From Chitinophaga sp. 180180018-3 (GTDB lineage: Bacteria > Bacteroidota > Bacteroidia > Chitinophagales > Chitinophagaceae): DNA of 64,000 nt. The notes beneath the pieces were generated by a model. That model ran no database searches. It was given only the letters and a program-made list of their open reading frames with translations, and had not been told where the DNA came from. The DNA lies in the NCBI RefSeq assembly GCF_037893185.1, contig NZ_CP140772.1, positions 2,046,001-2,110,000 on the forward strand, given 5' to 3'. This document shows positions 45,542-53,334 of the stretch, one piece after another (positions within the stretch are counted from its first letter, which is position 1; every line of letters starts with the position of its first letter). Both the position numbers and the translations under genes were made by a program.

Positions 45542-45997
45542 CTAAATTCTGTAGCCGTTTTGTTTGAACGCTTCCACCCTGGAGGCAATATCCTTATTGC
45601 CCAGGGCCAGAATACGGGCTGCCAGAACCGCTGCATTGCGCGCACCGGCTTTTCCTACTGCCAGGGTACCTACCGGTAAACCTGCAGGCATCTGTACAAT
45701 GGAATACAGCGCATCAATACCTCCGGGCAAACCGCCATCCAGCGGAACTCCCAGTACCGGTAAAGACGTATAGGCAGATACCACTCCGGGTAATGCAGCT
45801 GCCATACCGGCTGCAGCGATGATAACGCCAAAACCTTTCTCCTGTGCGGTTATACATAATTCTCTTACCTTATCAGGATTGCGATGTGCGGAAGCCACGA
45901 CTAATTCGTTCTCAATGCCAAAATACTGAAGGTGTTTCTGTGATTCTTCCATTACAGGCTTATCACTCTCGGAACCCATGATAATCAAAACTTTCAT
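45542..45997 (-). CDS. purE: N5-carboxyaminoimidazole ribonucleotide mutase PurE
   Basis: 151 residues, the class I PurE of purine synthesis that converts N5-CAIR into CAIR. Visible motifs are GSESDKPVMEE (phosphate binding), VASAHRNPDKV with the catalytic His, IAAAGMAAALPGVVSAYTSLPVLGVP and the GGLPGGIDALYSIVQMPAG loop. Class I enzymes pair with PurK, which is not in this window. A candidate -7 box lies at 46037-46044. Confidence 0.96.
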   Translation of the reverse strand: MKVLIIMGSESDKPVMEESQKHLQYFGIENELVVASAHRNPDKVRELCITAQEKGFGVIIAAAGMAAALPGVVSAYTSLPVLGVPLDGGLPGGIDALYSIVQMPAGLPVGTLAVGKAGARNAAVLAARILALGNKDIASRVEAFKQNGYRI

Positions 45998-46036
45998 CTA
46001 CTATATTTTAAAATATACTAATTTATTAAAGTCACT

Positions 46037-46044
46037 CAAAGATA
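46037..46044 (-). promoter_or_regulatory. Candidate -7 promoter element of purE
   Basis: TATCTTTG on the minus strand is an exact -7 match about 40 bases before the start. No TTG at the ideal distance. Confidence 0.4.
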
Positions 46045-46146
46045 TTGATCGTTTAACAATTTTAGAAAACTGAAAATCCACAACTGGTGGATAAACACCC
46101 CGGCAGTTTTTTCCCGGCCCCGGATACGTGTGGTACATACGGGGAA

Positions 46147-46177
46147 TTGACCTTTATCAGGCATTTTATTACTTTTA
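46147..46177 (+). promoter_or_regulatory. Candidate promoter of the PAS kinase gene
   Basis: TTG (46147-46149), 20 bases, TACTTTTA (46170-46177), one base off TAnnTTTG. The leader would be about 75 nt. Confidence 0.45.
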
Positions 46178-46256
46178 CAAATTCAATAGATTTTTTTATA
46201 TATAATATCTGTTTCGGACAGATCCTGACACAACGATATTTAGATCCTGCTATCAT

Positions 46257-48902
46257 ATGAATGGAGTTATGCTGGAACAGTACCACCGCCACTTACAGCA
46301 TCTTGAATCCGCCATCAACGCCTGGGCTTTTTCTGTTACAACAGACGCTTCAGGAACCCTGACTGCTGTAAATGCGCAGGCGGCGGCTGTATTGCAGCAA
46401 GCCCCCGACCAACTCCTCGGCCGGGATTTTAACAGCGTTTTCTGCCCGGCCGATCAGCAGCAATGGCGGCAGATCTGGGAGAAGTTACTGGCCGGAAACC
46501 CGGTCAGGGAACAGATTTGTTTCCTCCCGGCTGGTACTCCTCTATGGCTGGAAGCCGGCCTCAGCCCGGTTACCGACGAATCCGGCGCTGTAACGCACTG
46601 CATGCTCATCGGCATGGATATTACCTCCCGCAAGCTGGATGAGATCAAAAGAGCCCAGAATGAGTTGTACTACAGCCAGGTGCTGGAAAACCTGCCACTA
46701 GGCCTCCAGCAGTTTGCTGCCGACGGCGTTAGCATGGATATGAACAACCGCCAGCGCAATATCTGGGGCGAAACACATCCCTTTTTTACTCAACCCGGGT
46801 ACAAATGGCTGGACGACCCTTTCTACCGCATCAATGGCCTCGCCGGAATGTTCTCCGATGCCCTCAGCTCCGGCAGAACCGTAAAACGGGAAATCCTGCT
46901 CAACTATCGCGAAAAGAAACACGGCAATATCACCCGGCTGTATCCGGTCTATTTCGAAGCTACGCTCTTCCCGGTCACCGACAAGCAACGCCATCATGTA
47001 AACATCTTCCTGATCCTCGACGATATTACCGAGAAAAAAATTTCAGAACTCAGCCTGCAGAAAAGCGAACGGCTGCTCGACAATATCATCGAAAATTTGC
47101 CCATCGGCTATATCCAATTCGATAATTTCGGATTCATCCGCCGCATTAATCAGACCCAACGGTCGTTTTTTAATTCACCACAGTTGAGCCGCCGCCAGCC
47201 CTTCAATGTCATGAGCGATGAACTGGCTACTTCGTTTGAGCTCGACAAACTCTTTATTCAGGCGCTCGAAGAAAACCGGTCTATCAGGGTGGAGAAACGG
47301 ATCGATTTTTCGCAGGATCAGCGCTGGACTACCGTCGGACGCGAAGTATACCTCGATCTGACTGTTTTCCCGGTCATAGAGCCGGTGGATAAGGAAATGA
47401 TTGTGGTGGCCCTCGTGAATGATATCACCGACCAGAAATTACAGGAACTGGAGATGGAGAAAAGCCAGGAATTCCTCCAGCAAACCGGCAGCATTGGCAA
47501 AATAGGGGGCTGGGAACTGGATCTCGACAGTAAAAAGGTACGATGGACCAGCCAGTCGTACCACATTCATGATACCTCACCTGATGAAGAAATAGACATC
47601 GATAAGGCGATGTCGTTCTACACCGCCGAAGCCAGGGAAAGCCTGGATATACTGATGAAGCAGTGCATAAGGGAAGGCAAGCCCTTTGATGTGCAGCTGA
47701 CTATCGTTACAGCCAGGCAGCAGCTGAAGAAAATACGTTCCATCGGCCAACCGGGCTACGTAGATGGCCGCCTCGTCAGGATGTACGGCGTGGTACAGGA
47801 CGTCACCGAACAGCTGGAGATCCGCGATGCATTGACCCGGAATACAGAACTGATGCGCCTTTTCTTCGATACTATCGATATGGGCTATGCGGCTATGGAA
47901 AAGAACGGAAACGTTAATTTCCTGAACCGTAAAGCGGAAAAAATGATAGGCCACCCCGTTGTGATAGGCAGCAACATTTTCAAAGAATTCCCCAGGCTCA
48001 GCGGTACAGTGTTCTATGCAAGGCTGCAGGAATGTGCACAGCAACAGGCGTCCCAGTCGTTCGGTATCTACTTCCCCGGCGTAGACAAATGGTACGATTT
48101 CCTGATGACGCCCATGCAGGACGGCGGTATTTCCGTATTCATGCGGGATATCACCGACAGCCGCAAGCTGCAGAAAGAGCTTAGAAAAGCCAACGACCAG
48201 CTGTCGAACCTGAATAAGAACCTCCTGAATCAGAACAAGCAGCTGGAAGACTTTGCCCATATCACCTCCCATAATCTCCGGGCGCCGATTGCCAACCTCA
48301 AAGCCCTGATGCAGATGCACAATGAGGCCGCCGCCCAGCAGGAACGCGACCTGTATCTGGGGATGGTACATGAGGTGATCAAAAAGATCGATGAAACCCT
48401 GAACGACCTCGTGGAGGTAGTGCAGATAAGAAAAGATGTGAATGTTGAGAAGGAAAAGTTGTTATTTGCAGAAAGATTACAGAAAGTAATGGATGTTTTA
48501 CTGGTAGATATCGAAACCAGCGGCATCCGGATTACGTATGATTTTAATGAGGAACCGGCGATAGAGTATCCTAAGGTATATCTGGACAGTATATTACAGA
48601 ACTTTATTACCAATGCCATCCGCTATCGTTCCCCGGATCGCCCGCCTGCGTTGCATTTACAGACGAGGAGAGAGAACGAACAGATATTGCTGACCGTACA
48701 GGACAACGGGGTAGGGATAGACATGGAGCGATTTGGCAGTAAATTATTCGGGTTCCGTAAAACGTTTCACAAAAACAAAGATGCCAAGGGAATCGGTCTT
48801 TTTATTACCAAAACCCAGGTGGAAGCAATGAACGGAAGCATAAGAGCTGAAAGCATTCCCGGAGAGGGAACGAAATTTATTATTACATTTAGATCCGAAT
48901 AA
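46257..48902 (+). CDS. Soluble multi-PAS sensor histidine kinase
   Basis: 881 residues with no membrane helix, so a cytoplasmic sensor. About five PAS domains follow one another (roughly 15-130, 140-260, 275-395, 405-520 and 530-640), recognisable by DITSRKLDEIKRAQNELYYS, LILDDITEKKISE, VALVNDITDQKLQELEME and YGVVQDVTEQLEIRD ends. A coiled linker leads to a HisKA-like region with phospho-His672 in HITSHNLRAPIANL, and an HATPase domain (NFITNAIRY, DNGVGIDMERFG, GIGLFITKTQV). The CheY-like gene starts 10 bases downstream and is its likely partner. The ligand or redox signal is unknown. Confidence 0.92.
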   Translation: MNGVMLEQYHRHLQHLESAINAWAFSVTTDASGTLTAVNAQAAAVLQQAPDQLLGRDFNSVFCPADQQQWRQIWEKLLAGNPVREQICFLPAGTPLWLEAGLSPVTDESGAVTHCMLIGMDITSRKLDEIKRAQNELYYSQVLENLPLGLQQFAADGVSMDMNNRQRNIWGETHPFFTQPGYKWLDDPFYRINGLAGMFSDALSSGRTVKREILLNYREKKHGNITRLYPVYFEATLFPVTDKQRHHVNIFLILDDITEKKISELSLQKSERLLDNIIENLPIGYIQFDNFGFIRRINQTQRSFFNSPQLSRRQPFNVMSDELATSFELDKLFIQALEENRSIRVEKRIDFSQDQRWTTVGREVYLDLTVFPVIEPVDKEMIVVALVNDITDQKLQELEMEKSQEFLQQTGSIGKIGGWELDLDSKKVRWTSQSYHIHDTSPDEEIDIDKAMSFYTAEARESLDILMKQCIREGKPFDVQLTIVTARQQLKKIRSIGQPGYVDGRLVRMYGVVQDVTEQLEIRDALTRNTELMRLFFDTIDMGYAAMEKNGNVNFLNRKAEKMIGHPVVIGSNIFKEFPRLSGTVFYARLQECAQQQASQSFGIYFPGVDKWYDFLMTPMQDGGISVFMRDITDSRKLQKELRKANDQLSNLNKNLLNQNKQLEDFAHITSHNLRAPIANLKALMQMHNEAAAQQERDLYLGMVHEVIKKIDETLNDLVEVVQIRKDVNVEKEKLLFAERLQKVMDVLLVDIETSGIRITYDFNEEPAIEYPKVYLDSILQNFITNAIRYRSPDRPPALHLQTRRENEQILLTVQDNGVGIDMERFGSKLFGFRKTFHKNKDAKGIGLFITKTQVEAMNGSIRAESIPGEGTKFIITFRSE

Positions 48903-48911
48903 ACCCCTTTT

Positions 48912-49301
48912 ATGAAACTGATCAATACGATCTTTATTGTAGATGACGATCCGATTCATCAGCAGATTGCTAAAATCATGATCGAACGTCAGGCTATCAG
49001 CAGTCATATCCGCGTATTTTCAGATGCGCAGGATGTGCTGGATTTTATACGGGAACATGCAGGGGACAAGGAGGCATTGCCGGATCTGATCCTGTTGGAC
49101 CTCAACATGCCGGTAATGGATGGTTGGGAATTCCTGGAGGAATACGCATCCTTCCATAACCAGCTGCCAAAGAGTATCCGGATATTTGTGCTGACATCTT
49201 CTATTGATGAAAAGGATAAAGAACGGGTGGGCCATTACAAATTCGTAACAGGCTATCTCACCAAACCGTTATCCAAAGAGATTATTGCGCACTTGTCTTG
49301 A
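48912..49301 (+). CDS. CheY-like single-domain response regulator
   Basis: 129 residues, a receiver domain alone. The acidic pocket is IVDDDP (about 9-14), the phosphoacceptor Asp63 lies in LILLDLNMPVMDGW, with FVLTSS and the conserved Lys in YLTKPLSK. No output domain is attached, so it must act on a partner protein. The kinase gene ends 10 bases upstream. Its 3' end overlaps the convergent rpe gene by 20 bases. Confidence 0.93.
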   Translation: MKLINTIFIVDDDPIHQQIAKIMIERQAISSHIRVFSDAQDVLDFIREHAGDKEALPDLILLDLNMPVMDGWEFLEEYASFHNQLPKSIRIFVLTSSIDEKDKERVGHYKFVTGYLTKPLSKEIIAHLS

Positions 49302-49953
49302 GTGCACGGATAGTTTTCTCCGGATCTGGGGAAGAAAAAATAGCGCTGCCGGCTACCAGTACATTTGCTCCTGCATGAATTAACTGCCCGGCATTTTCTG
49401 TTCCTATACCGCCGTCAACTTCTATCAGTGCATGTGCATTATTTTCTGAGATCAGCTTCCGTAATTGTCCGATTTTATGATAGGTTTGTTCGATGAATGT
49501 CTGCCCGCCAAAACCCGGGTTAACACTCATCACCAGCACCACGTCTATATCCCGGATAACATTTTCCAGCATTCCCACCGGCGTATGCGGATTAAGCGCT
49601 ACTCCTGCCTTCATACCCAGCCCCTTGATCTGTTGTATGTTCCGGTGCAGATGGATACATGCTTCCAGGTGTACTGTGAGAATATCCGCACCTGCTTTTT
49701 TGAATTCCGCCGCATATTTTTCCGGTTCTTCTATCATCAGATGCACATCACATGGTTTTTTTGCCCGCTGTTTTATTTGGGAGATGACGGGCAGGCCATA
49801 GCTGATGTTAGGCACAAATCTTCCATCCATTACATCCAGATGAAACCAGTCAGCCTCACTGCGGTTAACCATGTCCACTTCTTTTCCCAGCTCCAGGAAA
49901 TTTGCTGCCAGTAATGATGGCGCCACTAAAACAGGATGATTTTCCAAATGCAA
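49282..49953 (-). CDS. rpe: Ribulose-phosphate 3-epimerase
   Basis: 223 residues, a TIM-barrel enzyme of the pentose phosphate pathway interconverting ribulose 5-phosphate and xylulose 5-phosphate. Motifs are VAPSLLAANFLELGKEV, WFHLDVMDGRFVPNISYG with metal-binding His/Asp, DVHLMIEEPEKYA, VLVMSVNPGFGGQTFI and the phosphate loop IEVDGGIGTENA / NVLVAGSAIFSS. It follows the TPR gene by 28 bases on the same strand, so it may be the distal gene of the thr operon. The end overlaps the response regulator gene. Confidence 0.96.
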   Translation of the reverse strand: MHLENHPVLVAPSLLAANFLELGKEVDMVNRSEADWFHLDVMDGRFVPNISYGLPVISQIKQRAKKPCDVHLMIEEPEKYAAEFKKAGADILTVHLEACIHLHRNIQQIKGLGMKAGVALNPHTPVGMLENVIRDIDVVLVMSVNPGFGGQTFIEQTYHKIGQLRKLISENNAHALIEVDGGIGTENAGQLIHAGANVLVAGSAIFSSPDPEKTIRALKTSAQ

Positions 49954-49981
49954 TATTTTTGATTACTGTAAATGTAAGTAA

Positions 49982-50995
49982 TTAAGGATTGAGTCTTTTC
50001 AAGGCTGCTGCCGCTTCTTTGAAATCTTTTTTGAAAGAAAGCGCCTTTGTATAATCTTCTGCTGCCTGTGTTTTATTTCCTTGTTGCTCCAGGGCCTGCG
50101 CCCGGTAGTAATAGGCCCAACCATCTGTAGGAGCAGATTTCACGGCAAGATGATAGTAGTTATAGGCTGCTTTCCAGTCTTTTTGTTTGGCGTAAATACT
50201 GCCCATCGCCAGATAGGCCGGCTCAAACCCCGGATCTGCAACTATGCACCGGTGATAAATGTTCAGCGCTTCGGCTTCCTTACCCTGCTCTTCGCGGAAC
50301 TGACCTGCTTCAAACAATGGATGGGCATTGGTGCTGTCCTGCTGCCAGGCCTGTATATAATACCTTGCTGCTTCAGGCGCTTTCCGGGCCCTGAGCAGAT
50401 CGCCCAGTTCCATGAGTGCTTCAAACTCAGGCTGTGCCCCCGCCGTTTTAACGGCTTCGCTAAGATAGCCGATGGCGGCGCTGGTATCCTGCTTGTCTTC
50501 CGCCATGCGGGCTTTCAGATAAAAAGCTTTGTCGCGGCCGTCTTTCGTTTGTACCAGCACGTTAGCAATGCTGTCCGCACTTTCGCTTTGCCTGTTTTCG
50601 ATCAACGCTGTTCCCAGTTTGTATTGCAGGTACGTATAGCCGGGAGCGGTAGTCAGTGCCTGGCGGAAAAAGGTAGCAGCGCCTTTATAGTTATTGATAA
50701 CGAGGGCTGCTTCGCCGGCGCCTGCCCAATAATCTGTATTGGCCGGCATCAGCCTGGCGGCCTTTTCAAAGTCGGCCTGCGCCAGTGCCGGATCTGTATT
50801 GAATAATAACAGGGCCCGGCGGTAATATAGTTCGTGATGGTCCGGAAACTGTTGGATAGAATCTGTTACCGGGCGGATGATATCGCTTTGCAGAACGGAG
50901 TCGGCATGACTGAGCGTATTCGTTTCCTTCGGGGCGCCGGTGTGCTGACATGCCACGACGCCCGCCATTAACAGGAGGATAGGTAAGTGCTTCAT
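49982..50995 (-). CDS. TPR-repeat lipoprotein
   Basis: 337 residues. Lipobox GVVAC places the lipidated Cys at 16. The rest is a run of TPR units of about 34 residues (for example YYRRALLLFNTDPALAQADF, YWAGAGEAALVINNYKGAAT, PAYLAMGSIYAKQKDWKAAY, WAYYYRAQALEQQGNKTQAA). Such proteins are protein-protein interaction scaffolds, and no specific partner is visible. It starts 24 bases after thrC, so it may be read from the threonine operon, though a link with threonine synthesis is not evident. Confidence 0.85.
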   Translation of the reverse strand: MKHLPILLLMAGVVACQHTGAPKETNTLSHADSVLQSDIIRPVTDSIQQFPDHHELYYRRALLLFNTDPALAQADFEKAARLMPANTDYWAGAGEAALVINNYKGAATFFRQALTTAPGYTYLQYKLGTALIENRQSESADSIANVLVQTKDGRDKAFYLKARMAEDKQDTSAAIGYLSEAVKTAGAQPEFEALMELGDLLRARKAPEAARYYIQAWQQDSTNAHPLFEAGQFREEQGKEAEALNIYHRCIVADPGFEPAYLAMGSIYAKQKDWKAAYNYYHLAVKSAPTDGWAYYYRAQALEQQGNKTQAAEDYTKALSFKKDFKEAAAALKRLNP

Positions 50996-51019
50996 ACTGG
51001 CGTCAAAGCTACTGAATCC

Positions 51020-52315
51020 TTATTGCATTAACCAGCTTTTGAATTCCTGGTAATCAGCCGCCAGTAAGGTGGCCTGTTTCTCTTTTCCGTACAACGACAT
51101 CACTTTGGAAGGAGTATAGATCTCCTCGCGGATCGAACGGGGTGCAGTATCTTCGAACTTCACCGGGTGGGCTGTTTCGAGGAAAACGCCACTTAGCTCA
51201 GGCGAGGTTTCGAGGTAGCGTTGCAGGCCCATAAATCCAACTGCTCCATGAGGATCCAGCATATAGTGGTTTTCTTTCCACACCTGTTCCATGGTTCTGC
51301 TGGTTTCTTTATCGTTGAAGCTGTAGGCGGTCAGTTTTTCTTTCAGGGCAGGAAGACTGTTTCCGAACAGTTCCAGTATCCTTACAAAGTTGCTGGGATC
51401 GGCCACGTCCATGGCGTTAGACAGTGTAGGGAAGGCGGTGCCTGGTTCGTATTTGCCGCTGGTCATGAAGCGGGGAACGGTATCGTTGATATTGGTAGCT
51501 GCCACAAAATGAGAAACCGGGAGCCCGATGGCGGCTGCCATCATACCGGCACAGATATTACCGAAGTTGCCGCTGGGTACAGAAAATACCAGTCGCGGAT
51601 GCGCTGCCTTCATCTGCTTATAAGCCAGGAAATAGTAGAACATCTGTGGCAACCAGCGGGCTACGTTGATGGAGTTGGCGCTGGTCAGCGGTCTTTGGGC
51701 CTGCAACTCCTGATCCAGGAAAGCAGTTTTTACCAGTTGCTGGCAATCATCAAAGGTACCCTGGATTTCCAATGCATGAATGTTTCCGCCCAATGTAGTC
51801 AGTTGCTTTTCCTGCAACAGGCTCACTTTCCCTGAAGGATAGAGGATCACTACTTCCACCCCCGGTACGTTGTAGAAACCGCTGGCCACTGCTCCGCCTG
51901 TGTCGCCGGAGGTAGCTACCAATACGGTTACAGCCCGGGAACTATTGCGGCGGAAATAGCCCAGGCAACCAGCCATGAACCTTGCACCTACATCTTTAAA
52001 AGCAAGCGTAGGGCCGTGGAATAATTCCAGTGCATAAGTATGACCGGTCACTTTTTGTACCGGAAACGGAAAGTGCAGGGTATCAGTAACGATTTTGCGT
52101 AAAGCTTCTTCGGGTATTTCATCACCTGTAAACGGACGGATTACATGGAGCCCGATCTCATGATCCGTATAGTCGTGAATGTTAGTTATAAAATTTTTAT
52201 CGAGGACGGGAATATTTTCAGGAAAATATAAACCTCTGTCCGGAGCTAACCCTTGTACAACGGCTGTTTCAAAATTTACCTTGTGCTGCTTGTTCTGTAG
52301 GCTGAAATACTGCAT
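51020..52315 (-). CDS. thrC: Threonine synthase
   Basis: 431 residues. A PLP enzyme that turns O-phosphohomoserine into threonine, the last step of the pathway. The PLP-binding Lys lies in GPTLAFKDVGARFMAG; the phosphate-binding loops ATSGDTGGAVASGFYNV and VPSGNFGNICAGMMA are clear. The N-terminal GLAPDRGLYFPENIP is typical of the longer bacterial form. It follows thrB by 20 bases. Confidence 0.96.
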   Translation of the reverse strand: MQYFSLQNKQHKVNFETAVVQGLAPDRGLYFPENIPVLDKNFITNIHDYTDHEIGLHVIRPFTGDEIPEEALRKIVTDTLHFPFPVQKVTGHTYALELFHGPTLAFKDVGARFMAGCLGYFRRNSSRAVTVLVATSGDTGGAVASGFYNVPGVEVVILYPSGKVSLLQEKQLTTLGGNIHALEIQGTFDDCQQLVKTAFLDQELQAQRPLTSANSINVARWLPQMFYYFLAYKQMKAAHPRLVFSVPSGNFGNICAGMMAAAIGLPVSHFVAATNINDTVPRFMTSGKYEPGTAFPTLSNAMDVADPSNFVRILELFGNSLPALKEKLTAYSFNDKETSRTMEQVWKENHYMLDPHGAVGFMGLQRYLETSPELSGVFLETAHPVKFEDTAPRSIREEIYTPSKVMSLYGKEKQATLLAADYQEFKSWLMQ

Positions 52316-52335
52316 GAATAATACGTTGTTTTTGG

Positions 52336-53262
52336 TTAGTCAATCACTTTTACACCGGCGGTGTTGATCCGGGAAACATAGATTTTATATTCCACTCCAA
52401 GTGGCGCGTAAACGCTATCCATAGTGGCCGCTACTTTGCGGGCATTCTCTTCTCCTTTACTAAGCATGAATACAGAAGGACCGGAACCGGAAATGCCTCC
52501 GCCGAGTGCACCGGCTTCCCTGCATTTCAGTTTCAATTCGTGGAATGCCGGTATAAGTATCGCCCGTACAGGCTCTACAATCACGTCTTCCAGCGAACGG
52601 CTGATGAGCTCATAGTCGTCCTGGTACAGCCCGGCCACCAATGCGCCTACATTTCCCCATTGGCGGATGGCATCGGTCATCAGCACTTTCTGCTTCAGTA
52701 TTTCGCGTGCATCCGAGGTTTTTACCTCTATCTGTGGATGTATAACGGTCACCCATAAATGCTCGGGTGTATGCAGGGTGGTTATATCCAGCGGACGGTA
52801 GCTCCTGACAAGGGTGAAACCTCCCAGGATGGCCGGCGCCACATTATCAGCATGGGCCGAACCACAGGCCAGTCTTTCTCCCTCCATGGCAAAACGCACC
52901 AGTTGCTTCCTCGTGAAAGGCTCTCCCAGCAATTTGTTTACTCCTACTACAGCGCCGGCGCTGCTGGCTGCACTGGAGCCAATGCCGCTGCCGGGATGTA
53001 TTTTTTTAAAGATCTCTATTTCTATACCTACATCAGGCTGATCGTACTTCTGCAGGAGCGCCTGTACAGCTACTCCAGCCACGTTCCGTGCCGGATCCAG
53101 CGGGAGATCTGCTCCGTGAATGGCGGTAATGCGGATACCAGGTTCGGCGGATCTCCGGAGTATCATTTCATCGCCGGGCGCATCGAGCGCCAGCCCTATC
53201 ACATCAAAGCCACAGGCTACATTGGCCACTGTTCCGGGTGCAAATACTTTTATACTGTCCAT
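52336..53262 (-). CDS. thrB: Homoserine kinase
   Basis: 308 residues of the GHMP kinase family, which phosphorylates homoserine. The N-terminal VFAPGTVANVACGFDVIGLA and the ATP loop HPGSGIGSSAASSAGAVVGV (PxxxGLGSSA-type) are diagnostic, with the C-terminal GGGISGSGPSVFMLSKG. It lies between thrA (72 bases upstream) and thrC (20 bases downstream). Length is normal for the family. Confidence 0.96.
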   Translation of the reverse strand: MDSIKVFAPGTVANVACGFDVIGLALDAPGDEMILRRSAEPGIRITAIHGADLPLDPARNVAGVAVQALLQKYDQPDVGIEIEIFKKIHPGSGIGSSAASSAGAVVGVNKLLGEPFTRKQLVRFAMEGERLACGSAHADNVAPAILGGFTLVRSYRPLDITTLHTPEHLWVTVIHPQIEVKTSDAREILKQKVLMTDAIRQWGNVGALVAGLYQDDYELISRSLEDVIVEPVRAILIPAFHELKLKCREAGALGGGISGSGPSVFMLSKGEENARKVAATMDSVYAPLGVEYKIYVSRINTAGVKVID

Positions 53263-53334
53263 ATTACCTTTGCTAGTTTAATTTAATAATTGATTTCCAC
53301 GTTTACAACAGGGTGGCGCTAATTCATATAAAGT

